Shown: piece by piece, positions 1 through 10,691 of the stretch
Layout of the letters: each line of letters starts with the position of its first letter
Numbering within the stretch: the first letter of the stretch is position 1
Assembly (NCBI GenBank): GCA_029204225.1
Contig: CM055094.1
Location: forward strand, 69,307,055 to 69,371,054
Origin: Diphasiastrum complanatum
Lineage: Eukaryota; Streptophyta; Lycopodiopsida; Lycopodiales; Lycopodiaceae
Length of the DNA stretch: 64,000 nucleotides
Direction: 5' to 3'
Notes under the pieces: generated by a model
Database searches by the model: none
Seen by the model: the letters and a program-made list of their open reading frames with translations, nothing else
Told to the model about the DNA's origin: nothing
Made by a program: the position numbers and the translations under genes

Positions 1-689
1 GCACACATTCACATGAAATAACTCAAACATAAAATAGAACAAGTAAAGTAAACTTGAACAACACTTCCTTGATGCTCCTTTGACCTTACTTGAGTTTTCA
101 AACACCTTAAAAAATAGATCCATAACATATTTGCCAAATAACCTTCCTTAGACGTTCTTGACTAGCTCCAAATTGCCACCCTTCCTTTTGTGTTGTTGAA
201 GCCCTTTGAGACCAACCTCTTGATCTTCCTCTTGACCATCAAAGTCATTGAAGATATAAATATCTTCAGACCTAAACCTCTGGATATACTCCCTCTCAAA
301 CATATGATCTAGATCCAACAAGATCTCATCAATGCTTGATCTCGAATTTTCACAAAGGTTAGTGAAAACAATCATGAACACGATGACATTTGTTTTGGGA
401 CTTTGACCTGAAAAAGAGTGATCTTTTTTGGTGTCTTTTCATGGTCCTAGTTTTAGGCCAAAATCATGAATTTTTTTAATAAATCTCTAAATTTTGTTTT
501 AAGAAAAAGCCAAAAAATACATATTTTAAATAAAGAACTACAAATTTTTTGTTGCAAACTTCATAAAACCATTATAATTACGAAAGAAATAATAATTCAA
601 GAGAACAAATGATTTTTGAACTCGAAATCCCATTGAAATAGAAAATAACTTAAATTATATTTGCACATTCTTTTTTTTAAAGTACATTT
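1..689. other. AT-rich interval, no gene recognised
   Basis: Low-complexity A/T-rich sequence. A 77-codon minus-strand reading frame at 148-381 is acidic in its middle and basic near its end, but I match it to no family and it lacks context, so I do not call it a gene. It may be the outer part of the decayed element that follows. Confidence 0.4.
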
Positions 690-2516
690 TCTAAGGAATT
701 TTCACTGATGCCTCTCAATTCAGAACTTGACATATTCTCAACACTCTCGTTTTCAGCTGATGAAGTGGAAGACCCGTCTTCTTCATCAGAGTCAACTGGC
801 ATGTCTTCCTCAGAATCCGCATCTAATGTTGACAAAAAACCTTGTAAATCAGCTTTTCTCTATTGATGACGAGTGGAGGATGATGGTTTTTCAAGTAATC
901 CAAGTCGTTCTTTCAATATAGATATTGTTGACTTTTGTAGATGATTGGTCATTGTTAATTCAAAATTAAATGTCAAAACATCTACATCCTATAGATTCAA
1001 ATCGTCGACTCTTGGTTGATTTTTTTAAAAATCTCTTTCTCTTGCCCTTTGGATCTATTTGCAACATTTCGAGTTAGTACCTTCCCAAAAAAGCATTCGT
1101 TGAAGTGGTGCGCAACCAATAGACACGTAGTACTTTCGTTTGATTGCTGTTTTGAATAAAACCAAGTACTTTGGCAATCCAAAATGGATGTCCTTCATTG
1201 TTTTTTGAAGCTAGAAGTGCAACAAGGCTTCCAATTTGAATTTCATTCAAATCACCGCGCCATTTCATTTTGCAGCTTTTACACTTTGCCTATTCTTCCT
1301 TGAGCCCACATAAATTTCACGTTCCTCACCTTGCACAAGCTGTAGGAAATCATTATCTCGAGGAAGATCTGAAAGTTCAACAGTCGTAGTTACTGTTCCT
1401 AATTTATGAGGCCAATGAAATTCATCAGTTGGTGATGTATGTTCGAGATTGAGCAAATTAATTTTTTGTTTCTCAAAAAAAGTCCATCCACCAATGCTGA
1501 TCAAACTCATCAAAAAAATGATAAGCTGCTTGAATTCTTGATTCTAGAAAATTTAATGAGGCAAATGGATCAATCTGTTGAAGCCGTGAGTTTCCGATTG
1601 CGTGAACTGCTTTGTAAGCTTTGCGACAAACCTCCAAAGCATTTAAAAATTACGAAAATGAATTTTTGTTCGGCCTCACTGTTGCACACAAATAGTAATT
1701 TCTCTCATCCTTACTTCGTAAAAAGAAGTTTGATCTTAATTCTTCAATTTCTCTGATACTCAGCTTTTGCAAACAACAGGATGAGCAGCAAATAATATTT
1801 TGTACCTTTCGAATATCAGATTTTGTAATCAACTGTTTTTGACGATTCGCTAAATCAGGTGAGGATCTCAAGTCTCTCTTGTATTTTTCTTTTTGTTTGG
1901 AGTCTGATCTATAAATTGAACATGTGACACTAGTAGATGCTTGAACTGGTTGAGAAGGTGTTGGAATTTCATGACTAGAAATTCTGGCTCCAACCCCAGG
2001 ATGTTCTGGACCCTCATAAGTCTCTAAATTTTCAACGAATATAGCCCTTCTAGATTTAACACGACGAACATCACTTTGAGAAGGTCTTCTACGAACATGA
2101 GAAAAGCTTGAACGTCGCGGATCAACAGACTTACGTGGATCTGTTGATTTACTAGAATCAGTAACCGAGTGAATTGAAGCTTTTGACTCATCACTCAATG
2201 ATTCAACTTATTCAAAAGAACAATGTTCTAGTTGTGCCGAGCCTGTATCTGAAGAGGAGGACGAGATCGAAAGATTTGATACAAGCTGAGTTACAAGCGT
2301 CATTTATTGAAAAGTACTTGCTTGAGAAATTTCAGATGATGAACGGGTAAATGATGACGATCCCACATCGTTTACCAAAATATGTTCAGATTCAGGAGTG
2401 GCTTTATAAAAAAAGCTTTCATTGGGAATGTCAGATGAAGATGTTGCACTTGTTGCAACATATTGAGTTACAACTACTGGAATAGAAGAGGTAGAACTAC
2501 TTGATATCGTAACCTC
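690..2516 (-). pseudogene. Decayed transposase-like ORF: Ser-rich N-terminus, Cys-rich/HTH-like core, BAH/chromo-like C-terminus
   Basis: Read on the minus strand, a Ser-rich stretch begins near 2516 and runs with a few in-frame stops into an open segment at 2198-1650. That segment has a basic region rich in Arg/Ser and then a paired-cysteine motif (CCSSCCLQKLSIREIEELR). After a break, 1640-1440 encodes VCRKAYKAVHAIGNSRLQ, a pattern resembling the Cys/HTH module of some DDE-type transposases. A further frame change leads to 1265-1075, with GSLVALLASKNNEGHPFWIAKVL, which resembles the small BAH/chromo-like domain at the C-terminus of plant transposon proteins. Near 840-700 the strand encodes a very acidic Ser/Asp/Glu tail. 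What is seen is one protein broken by stops and at least two frameshifts. Family assignment is from memory of motif patterns and is tentative. It points away from the palindrome array at 2540-3625 and from the plus-strand ORF beyond it. Confidence 0.42.
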
Positions 2517-2765
2517 AAAAAAAAATTTAACTACGTACTTATGCTAAGCATAGAACCGTTCAAATAGTTAACACCACACTAAATGTGCTTCTCAAACATA
2601 ACTGCAACCTATGCTGGTCATAGAACAAATAAAAACCTATGCGAACCTCAATAGACGTACACAGAAAAACCAACTAAATGCAAATGAGCAACAAGCCTAA
2701 AAAGTAACTGGTTAGTAAAAATTTTCGGCGACTACCATGCCTTAAATACTGTTTGGCAGCATTCT

Positions 2766-2813
2766 TAAGGTTAGGGTTAGGTTTAGGTTTAAGATTAGGG
2801 CTAGGTTTGGACT
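2766..2813. repeat. Degenerate telomere-like repeat
   Basis: A run of TTAGGG and TTTAGG-like units (GGTTAGGGTTAGGTTTAGG and then weaker copies) lies between the minus-strand ORF and the palindrome array. Plant telomeres are usually TTTAGGG. This short mixed tract could be an interstitial telomere-like seed or chance. Confidence 0.4.
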
Positions 2814-3210
2814 GTCCGGACTAATACTCGAGGTCGGCGTGGGGTGAGGTGAGTCGCGGCAACTTGGTCCCGAAGTAAGCTGGAGGACTGGCGTGAGACG
2901 GGGGTCTCGAAAAAAAAATTATTTAAGGACCATAGTCCAAGCATAACTCACCTCATTTGCGAATTCAGAAGCCCACATGCTGCCAGAGCAATCGCTACAA
3001 CCAAGTCACGACTTTCTATAAGATTTCGCATACATTCTCGCTTCCAGATTTTTTGACGGCAAGATTATTGTCATTTTCTAGCTTTGCTCTATGCTTAGCA
3101 TGGGTAATAAATTCTTGCATTAGAAAATATTCATATTTTAATTTGTATTCATCTTCTTGCAACATGGGTAACCTATGCTCAGCATAGGTGCCTGCACCAG
3201 TCCTCTCCTT

Positions 3211-3628
3211 TAACCTATGCTGAGCATAGGTTGTGCTCGGGTCCTTAGTAATATCCTATACTCAGCATAGGATTCCAGCATTATTTTTTTATTCTTACCA
3301 CGGTTCGACCTATGCTGAGCATAAGTTCCATCTCTGGTCCTCTTCCAACCTATGCTTAGCATAGGTTAGCAAGCAAATAGAGAAGACATCCTATGCTCAG
3401 CATAGGTTGGACAAGAGCGCGTGAGTAACGACCTATGCTGAGCATAGGATGTCTTCGCAATTTGCTTGCTAATCTATGTTGAGCATAGGTTGGAATAGGA
3501 CCAGAGATGAAAGCTATGCTCAACATAGGTCGAAAGGAGGTTAGAATTGAAGAATCCCACCTCCGTCCTATGCTAAGCATAAGTTGTTAGTAAGGATTCA
3601 ACCACAATCTATGCTTAGCATAGGTCGC
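3211..3628. repeat. Foldback (inverted repeat) built from ten palindromes, axis at 3419
   Basis: The sequence left of 3419 is complementary to the sequence right of it over about 208 bp per arm. The clearest match is 3368-3407 with 3431-3470, nearly perfect over 40 bp. Further pairs are the ATCTCTGGTCC-type segments near 3330 and 3505 and the TTCGACC segments near 3305 and 3535. The five palindromes of each arm pair exactly: centres 3222+3616, 3263+3575, 3317+3521, 3357+3481 and 3398+3440 all sum to 6838. The region can therefore form either one long hairpin or a row of small cruciforms. Confidence 0.85.
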
Positions 3629-3828
3629 TACTCGTATTTTCTTGTTTTACAACGCTTTGTCTCATAAAAGTGATCCTTTTGAGATGTTTTAGTAAGAAAA
3701 TATGTTAAATTTGTAGTTTTGTTTTTTAAATTTTTTTTCACAAAAATGGCTTGTTTTATTAAAGTTTTCAGCATTTTCATTAAGATAGCATTCTAAATTT
3801 TTCTAGAAAGGCTTTTTTTTTGCAGGTC

Positions 3829-4673
3829 TTTGATAATTTTCGAAATGTCGATGATTTCTTTTTAAAATTTCGGGGGAACCTCAAGATATTCTGTTAAAAG
3901 ATAAGAAAAAATTCATGTACTATTTCACCAAAGGGGTCAACAACACAAAGCTTTTGGAGCTTTTTATTCATTTAGCTGAGAAGCCTGGCAGAGGAGACTC
4001 ACAATTCAAAGTTCAAGGAAGATTGCTTGCTGATCAACCATATGAGAATCAAGAAGAAGGCTTTGTGAATATACTTGTAAAGGAGACAGATAAGTCTCGT
4101 TCTATTTTCATTCTGAACGAGACTATGATAAAGATCCGACTTTGTCAGGACGAGGCCATCAAGGCCTATTTTGTTAAAGCTCTAGTTACTTTGGTGAGTA
4201 ATTATAAAATATATTTTTAATCATGTTTGTTTCATGCTTAGCATAGTTGTTATTAGATATAAAATTATTTAAACTTTTAGATTTAAGCTTTTAGTCATTA
4301 TATTTTAAACTTGATTTTTGTTTCTGTCCAGAGCATGAAGCAATGCTTTAAAATGGTTTTAGCTGCTATTGCTGAGGGAAAAGATCCGGTCTATTCATTA
4401 CAGAGTTCAAAAGGTGTATCTATTGGACCTCGCAAGCTCGCTTCTACCACTGCTCAGGTCACAATGTCGGCCTCTGAAAATGTTGAGGATGAAACCGTAG
4501 TTGTCCCTCATCCCAAAAAAAAAAAGATCTCATAATATTTCTGAGACTTCGCCCACTAGACCTAAGTCACGCCCAAAGGCCATGGCTACACATCGCCATA
4601 AGTCCATCCCTTCTGTTGAAAGCAAAAAAGCCACCACCGAACCATCTTTGTTGCTATCTGGTGCATCCATTCG
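3829..4673 (+). pseudogene. N-terminal half of a spliced ORF of unknown family, broken by copia-1
   Basis: An acceptor-like tract (poly-T then CAG) ends at about 3828 and is followed by coding sequence with one apparent frameshift near the G-run at 3871-3876. The open part starts at the ATG at 3915 (MYYFTKGVNNTKLLELF) and reaches a consensus donor (TTG|GTGAGTA) after 4194. An acceptor (TCTGTCCAG) ends at 4332 and the frame resumes in phase with SMKQCFKMVLAAIAEG. A Lys/Ser/Pro-rich linker follows, with a basic KKKK cluster near 4515 that carries a one-base shift. Reading stops at 4673, where copia-1 is inserted, and the same frame continues beyond the element at about 10692. I do not recognise the N-terminal domain. 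Its partner segment has ParB-like features, so this is probably one protein of a large mobile element or a domesticated derivative. Confidence 0.5.
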
Positions 4674-4948
4674 ACTTAGAATTTGCTTTGCACAGGAACA
4701 CAGATCAGGCTACACAGTAACACAGACAGAAAAACACTCTCCACAGCAAGCTTACATAGCAACTGTATTTCTCAAAGTAAAATTACACTATACATATAGT
4801 TGTTCACTCAGTCAACCCATGCATGACCCAGGTTGTTGTTGACGGGATGCATGTCCCGTTGACTTGTCTCGTGGCGAGGCCAACTGATCCTTATCAACTG
4901 ATAGGACCCACAGTACAGTAACACAGTGATTCTACTTTAATTCTAACT
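4674..4948 (-). repeat. 3' LTR of copia-1
   Basis: This 275-bp copy matches 10412-10686. On the element strand the ends are AGTTAGAATT and AATTCTAAGT rather than TG and CA. Compared with the other LTR, several CG dinucleotides are here TG or CA, as expected from deamination of methylated cytosine. Confidence 0.92.
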
Positions 4949-5002
4949 CTCTCCCTTAAAGTAGAGTCTGCTTTTTATACAGTCATATACATAGCTTTAA
5001 AG

Positions 5003-5727
5003 TCAACAAACTTTAAGTACAAAAAGTTTTGATTTAAACTTATCAAACTTTTCTCCAACAAGTGGCTTAGTGAAAATATCAGCTAGTTGTTCTTTTGTGC
5101 TACAATGAACAACATGAATTTCACGACTCAACAGCCTCTCACGTATAAAGTGATACTGAATCTCAATGTGTTTAGTTCTCACATGGAACACTGGATTCTT
5201 TGCTAGCTGAATGCCACTCTGACTGTTGCTATGTAATGTCGTGGGATTTTTCTGCTTTATGCCAACTTCTTCCAAGATTTGTCTCAACCATATAGCTTCC
5301 TGTGCTACACTACACATTGTCTTATACTTTGCTTTGTGGTGGAAAGAGCAATTATACTTTGTTTCTTACTAGACCAGGAAAAGCAACTACCACAAAACTG
5401 AAATACATACCCTGTGCTGGATCTACAATCATCATAGTCACCTCCCCAATCCACATCCACATAGCCACACAACTCAGGTAAACCATCATGCTTTCTGTAA
5501 ATCAAGCCATAATCTGAAGTGCCTTTCACATAACGCAAAATGCGTTTAGCTGCCTTCCAATGCATTTCCGTAGGTGCTGCCATAAACTGACTTACAATGC
5601 CAACAACATAGCATATAGCTGGTCTAGTCGTGGTAAGGTAAATCAAGCTCCCTACTAACTGCCTATACATTGTAGCATCAAATGAATGTGACTCATCAAG
5701 CTTAGAAAAGCTTTTTACCTGGTTCAA
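5003..5727 (-). pseudogene. copia-1 end of RT domain and RNase H
   Basis: This is the C-terminal part of the copia polyprotein. Minus-strand frames at 5727-5305 and 5317-5003 carry the conserved copia signatures HWKAAKRILRYVKGT, GYVDVDWGGD, SSKKQSIIALSTTKQS, TKHIEIQYHFIRE and LADIFTKPL. RNase H would remove the RNA strand during reverse transcription in the virus-like particle. The two frames overlap out of register near 5310 and an upstream frameshift separates them from the RT core, so no continuous product is possible. Confidence 0.9.
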
Positions 5728-5878
5728 TAGGAGTATTTATTGGTTTGCAATCCTGCAACCTAAACATGTGCAGCAACCCTTTGACATACTTCACATGTGT
5801 TAAACTCACTTCGTGTCCTTTTTGTCACACCTCTACTCCAAGGCAATAATGCATTAGGCTGAGATCTGTCATCTCGAA

Positions 5879-7441
5879 TTATTCCATGAGGTCTTTCTTG
5901 ATCATATCTATCATCTCTTGATTATTTCCCGTAATAATCAAGTCATCAACATAAAGAGCAATCAAAGCAACCATACCATCAAAGCATAAGCCATATAGAT
6001 TTGGATCAGAGTGTGTTCTCACCATCCCCTTTGAACGAAAGTAGGCATCAATCCTGCTATACCATGCACGTGGTGCCTGTTTAAGACCATAAAGCGCTTT
6101 CTTCGAGCGACATACTTTATTTTTCCGTCCCTTCGTTACAAAGCCTTCAAGTTGATCCATGAACACCTCTTCTTCTAACTCACCATTTAGAAAAGCAGAT
6201 TTCACATCCATCTGATGCAAAGGCCAACCAAAATGTGAAGCTAAAGCAACAAGTAGACGTAGAGTATTCCACTTAGATACTGGCGCAAAGGTCTCCTCAT
6301 AGTCAATGTCTTTACTTTGTGCATACCCTTTTATCACCAATCTTGCCTTGTGCTTTGCTATACTTCCATCTGCATGGTACTTAGTTCTGTATACCCATTT
6401 GCAACCAATGGGTTTCTTGCCAACTGGTGGTTATGCTAAGTCCCATGTGCTATGCTTAGAAATTGACTCCATCTCCTCTCCCATGGCCTTGACCCAAATG
6501 TCATCATCCTTCGCTTCACCATAAGTCGAAGGTTCTTTGCTTTGAATAATGCTAGATAGGAGAGCATAATTTGCTTCATACCTTTCAAGTTGTGTCTTCT
6601 CTCTTGTTGATCTTCGTAGCTCTCCTTGGCTAGATGATCCTGGAAAGTCATCCATGTCGTGGCTCTCCAACAATCTCTCAAACCACTTAGGGAGCTTCCT
6701 GTCAGGTGATCGGCTTCCTGGTGAAAATGTATCCCACGGTACATCCTTCTCCTTGCGTTTATCACCTGCAACTTCAATCCTTCTTGCACCAAAAGATTTG
6801 TCCCTACCTCTCCAACTTGTCTCTTGAGGTTGAGTAGTAGTATCTTGAGATGTATCCTCATGTTTATCACTCAGAAGGTCAATGAATGGATCATCATCAG
6901 GTGGTATCCTCACTATACCATCTTTCCCACTGGATGTATCTATCTTCTCAGTATCCTCGTCTTCATACATCTTGGATTCATCAAAGATAACATCACGACT
7001 TACATGAATTTTGTTTTCCACTGGATCAAAACATCTATAGCCTTTCACACGATCATCATATCCTAGGAATATGCACTTGATAGCTTTTACATCAAGTTTA
7101 CGTCTCTCTTCCTTAGGAATGTGTACAAAGGCCTTGCATCCAAAGATTCGCAAGTGGTTCACCTTTGGCTTCTTTTTCGTGAATGCTTCATCAAGTGTTA
7201 TCTTTGGTATGGCAATGGTAGGACTTCTATTTTGAAGATAGACTGCCATACTGCATGCTTCTAACCAACAATCCTTTGGTAGTTTCATCTCAGCTAGCAT
7301 AGATCTGGAACTTTCCACAATCGTACGATTCTTGTGCTCAGCTAAACCATTGAGAGTGAGTATGAGCTTGCGTAAATTGTCTTTTAGTCCCACATTGATC
7401 ACAAAGATCATTGAAGTCATAAGACTTGTACTCACCTCCAC
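5879..7441 (-). pseudogene. copia-1 integrase C-terminal half plus reverse transcriptase core
   Basis: From 7441 down the minus strand encodes GLAEHKNRTIVESSRSML, LQNRSPTIAIPK, IFGCKAFVHIP and VSRDVIFDE, typical of the end of copia integrase and its linker. An in-frame TAA near 6431-6433 interrupts the junction to the RT domain. The RT follows with IDYEETFAPVSKW, HQMDVKSAFLNG, ALYGLKQAPRAWY and the catalytic LYVDDLIITG, then ends at another stop at 5879. The catalytic aspartates of the RT are preserved although the polyprotein is broken. Integrase inserts cDNA and RT makes it from element RNA. Confidence 0.92.
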
Positions 7442-9140
7442 TATCTGATCTTAGGACTTTGATCTTCCTACCTATCTGATTTTTGACCAATGCTTTGAAG
7501 CTCTTGAAGTTGTCAAATGCATCTGATTTCTTCTTCAAGAAGTAGATCCACGTCTTATGTGACATATTATCAATAAAGGTCATGAAATAGAAGGCTTTAC
7601 CTAAGGACATGGTCCTCATAGGCCCACATAAATCTATGTGGATTAAATCCAGGATGTTCTTTGCTCTTGCAACACCACCTTTATTGAACTTCTCTTGATG
7701 CTGCTTCCCATATACACAAGATTTGCACATCGATTTCAAGTGATCTTCTATGGTAGGCAATCATGTTACCATCTCCAATTTTCTCATCAAACTGAGGCTT
7801 CCTAGGTTCAAGTGACCAAGCCTCTTATGCCACAACTCAGTTTGCGATGGAATGGATGATACAAGTCCACATTGCCTCTTGATTGTAGCATTCAACCTGT
7901 ACAATTTTGTATTGGGCTCCCTTACTCCATCCACAATAACCGTGAACTTTTGGTTCACATCTTTCACAAAGCAATGATCATGGGCGAATTCTACTTTCAA
8001 CTTTTGATCAATAATGACTCCAACAGAAAGTAGATTTTTCTTCAAATCTGGTACGTAAAGTACCTCCCTGATCATCTTGCTTTTGCCATCAGGTAGTTGG
8101 ATTGAAACAATGCCTATCCCCTTGATCTTGCACACATTGACATTTGCTTGTGAAACGGACATTCCATTATCCAACACTTTCAAGCTATTGAACCAATTCT
8201 TGTTACCTATCATGTGTCTTGTGGCTCCCGAGTCAATATACCATGCTTGATCATCTTGATTAGATGACAATGCAGATATGAAGATGCTAGAGTCTTCAAT
8301 CTCACCCTCATCGACAAGGTTATCTGCCTGCTTTGGTTTCCCCTTGCCTTGTTCCACCAGGAATTTACGACATTCACTCTTCCAATGGCCCTTTTTACCA
8401 CAATGGAAGCACTTGTCTTTCTTCTTGGTCTTGTTGGAAGATCCCTCATCCTCCTGAGTCTTGGCAAATTGTTGTTTAGAATTCTTCTTGCCCTTGCCCT
8501 TGCCTTGTTTTTGGCGTGTTGCAAGTGCTTGATCGTCAGTATTTTGACGTCTAGCTTTCAGCATTTCTCGTCGTTGCTCTTCCTGCATCAAGATTCTTGT
8601 GAGCTCTTCAAAGGTTGGCAATCTTTCTCTTGATGCTATTCCACTCACAAACATATGATAGGGTTCTGCAATGTCGCACAATGCATTGTGCACCAGCTCC
8701 ACATCACGTATGCGCTCACCAATAGAATGCAGTTCATCCCTCATTGTCTTGATTCTGGTCATGTACGTTTGAATGTGCTCTCTTTGTTCCATGCGGACAC
8801 TATTCAGCTTTGACTTCAGAAACATGATTCTAGATGGATTTGACGTCTCAAACTGCTCCTTTAGCACATCCCATGCCTGTCTGGGTGTAACAACATCACA
8901 AATGTGGGTAATGATGTGATCCTTCACTGACAAGTTAATGAAGATCAAAGCTTTCCTCATCTTTTTGTCGAATGCTTTGATATCCGTTTCATTTGGCGGT
9001 CTTCTCTCATCACCTATGATGACTTTCCACACGTCTTCTTCCATCAGTATGTTTTTCATTTTGAGTTTCCACATTGCATAGTTGGAAATCCCGTCCAATT
9101 TGCTACTTTCACTCAAAATGGACTCTCCCATGTTTGCCAT
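7338..9140 (-). pseudogene. copia-1 Gag, protease and integrase N-terminal half
   Basis: The minus-strand frame opens at the ATG at 9140 (MANMGESILSESSKLDG). A UBN2-type Gag fills roughly residues 15-200. The zinc knuckle CFHCGKKGHWKSEC (near residue 245) and the protease site WYIDSGATRHM (near residue 300) follow, then the pre-integrase motif LWHKRLGHLNLGSL. An in-frame TGA at 7763-7761 stops the ORF after 459 codons. The same frame continues with the integrase zinc and catalytic regions (CKSCVYGKQH, DLIHIDLCGPM, LRSDSGGEYKS) until a frameshift near 7350, just before the NGLAEHKNR motif. Gag builds the particle, protease cuts the polyprotein and integrase inserts the cDNA. Confidence 0.92.
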
Positions 9141-10399
9141 CGCAAAACTGAAACTTCTGCTGTAGGCTAAAAGCAGTATGCCGAGGCCAACTGTGATGTC
9201 AAAAGTTGAAAATAATGGCCTGCACTTTTTTCCTTACAAGGCCACTCGCCGCTTTCTCACCAATTTGAAAGCCAAATCGGCGTCGCCTTTCGAAATGCAC
9301 TTAGTCGTCAACTCCCAACTATGTGCCCAGTGGAATGGTGAAATCACTTTTGACGCACTCCAAACACTTTCTCCGCTGCAATCACTCTGTTTTGTTGTAC
9401 CATACTTGCAGGTACAGTCTGGGTGCCCTTTGTTTGGAGGTTATAGTCAAAACGGGCAAAGGACCCAAAAATAAGATTTTCTTTGTTTCTTCACCTTGAA
9501 GAAACTTCACTCTTCACTTGTGATAGGACCCAACTCCAATTTTAGTATGAAAATTTTTAATGAAGTTGAAGGCCAAAATACACTTCAATTCTTCAGGGCC
9601 CACTTTAGTTAAATCCAACGATAGGTTTCAATTCTGTGGTCCAGATGCAATTAATCCTGTCCGTCGATCGTTGTGGAGATGATCTTGTGAACTTCCTTGC
9701 ATCGGTGCGTTGAACTACACTTCTGAAGCCGCTGGACACTTCAAAACACTAAGTGGTTGCCCCGTTCGTCGCGCGTGAGCTCCACGCTCCTGTCTGTCTA
9801 CGGCTGCACCTCCCCAAACTGGTTTTTGCTTGATCAATTTCATTTTTTGATCGATTTGAGCACAATCTGAGGCTGGAGCAGGGTCGCCTACTGATACCAG
9901 GTCTGTAGAGTGTTCAATCATGAAATTCCATGGAGAAACGATGATTTTAGCTCAACTTGACAAAGTGGCTTTTTTCACCTTTTACCGCAAATCTGCTAAG
10001 TTAACTGTATGGAGACAAATCTCTGACATAAACCTCAGAATCTCTCCATGGCTAGTTGATAATGTAATTAGCTTCCTTCCTATCCTTACAGCATCCAAAA
10101 CGGTGCACAAACAGCGAAGAAATCACTAGTTATGTATAAAAAAAACCGTAACCCCAAACCCGGTTTCAATTTTCAACTGGCTTCAAAATTGTCAATTTTT
10201 CACCAAATTTTTCCTTGTCTGATGCTATGCACAGGCTAATAATCCCTTTGTTGAGCTTGGCAAGCCTCTATAAACTAGAAACCGTGCACCAGTGCTTCTC
10301 TTTCCGTCTTCAACCCGTCGTAAGCCCCGAACTCTCAGAAGACAGTTCTCCCGAAGCTCTCTTCTTTGGCAATGCTGTATTGTGTACACTCCTTGTATG
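9141..10399 (-). other. copia-1 5' leader, about 1.26 kb without recognised gene
   Basis: This is the stretch between the primer-binding site and the Gag start. Short frames exist on both strands, but none resembles a known domain. The length is large compared with copia-4 in this window, where the equivalent gap is about 50 bp. It could contain an insertion or packaging sequences. Confidence 0.5.
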
Positions 10400-10411
10400 G
10401 CTCTGATACCA
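10400..10411 (-). promoter_or_regulatory. copia-1 primer-binding site (initiator tRNA-Met)
   Basis: The minus strand reads TGGTATCAGAGC with no spacer from the LTR end. It is complementary to the 3' end of plant initiator methionine tRNA, the standard primer for copia reverse transcription. Confidence 0.93.
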
Positions 10412-10686
10412 ACTTAGAATTTGCTTTGCACAAGAACACAGATCATGCTACACAGTAACATAGACAGAAAAACACTCTCCACAACAAGCTCACATAGCAA
10501 CTGTATTTCTCAAAATGAAATTACACTATACATATAGTTGTTCACTCAGACAACCCATGCATGATCCAGGTTGCCGTTGGCGGGACGCGTGTCCCGTCGA
10601 CTTGCCTCGTGGCGAGGCCAACTGATCCTTATCAACTGGTAGGACCCCCAGTACAGTAACACAATGATTCTACTTTAATTCTAACT
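10412..10686 (-). repeat. 5' LTR of copia-1
   Basis: This is the 275-bp partner of 4674-4948. It keeps CpGs (for example in GGCGGGACGCG) that are lost in the other LTR. The boundary is fixed on the inner side by the primer-binding site and on the outer side by loss of similarity at 10687. Confidence 0.92.
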
Positions 10687-10691
10687 ATCCG

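Larger units (their letters stand above)
2540..4246. repeat. Dispersed palindrome family TATGCT-N-AGCATA
   Basis: The palindrome CCTATGCT-N-AGCATAGG or a close variant occurs at least 14 times. Centres are near 2546, 2616 (imperfect), 3096, 3180, 3222, 3263, 3317, 3357, 3398, 3440, 3481, 3521, 3575, 3616 and 4239. Full copies have 9- or 10-bp arms around one variable base. Neighbouring centres in 3180-3616 are 40-42 bp apart, except for two 54-55-bp steps. The copy at 4239 lies in the putative intron of the plus-strand ORF. Confidence 0.9.
4674..10686 (-). mobile_element. copia-1: full-length, degenerate Ty1/copia retrotransposon
   Basis: Two 275-bp direct repeats bound the element, and the internal domain order is gag, protease, integrase, reverse transcriptase, RNase H on the minus strand, the copia order. 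The primer-binding site TGGTATCAGAGC (minus strand, 10411-10400) directly adjoins the 5' LTR. A purine-rich tract, TTTAAGGGAGAG (4960-4949), adjoins the 3' LTR. Flanks are ATTCG (4669-4673) and ATCCG (10687-10691), read as a target duplication with one substitution. The LTRs differ at about 20 positions by eye, so the insertion is old. It splits an ORF whose frame is restored when the element and one target copy are mentally removed. A leader of about 1.26 kb between primer site and gag carries no recognised gene. Confidence 0.93.

Noticed and set aside
3171-3625. Short palindromic repeats at ~41-bp spacing looked like a CRISPR array
   Set aside because: The window is eukaryotic, there are no cas genes, and the intervening segments are not unique spacers: they mirror each other around base 3419.
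10400-10411. tRNA-like sequence
   Set aside because: Only the 12-base primer-binding complement is present (also at 32001, 40527 and 51516); there is no tRNA cloverleaf.
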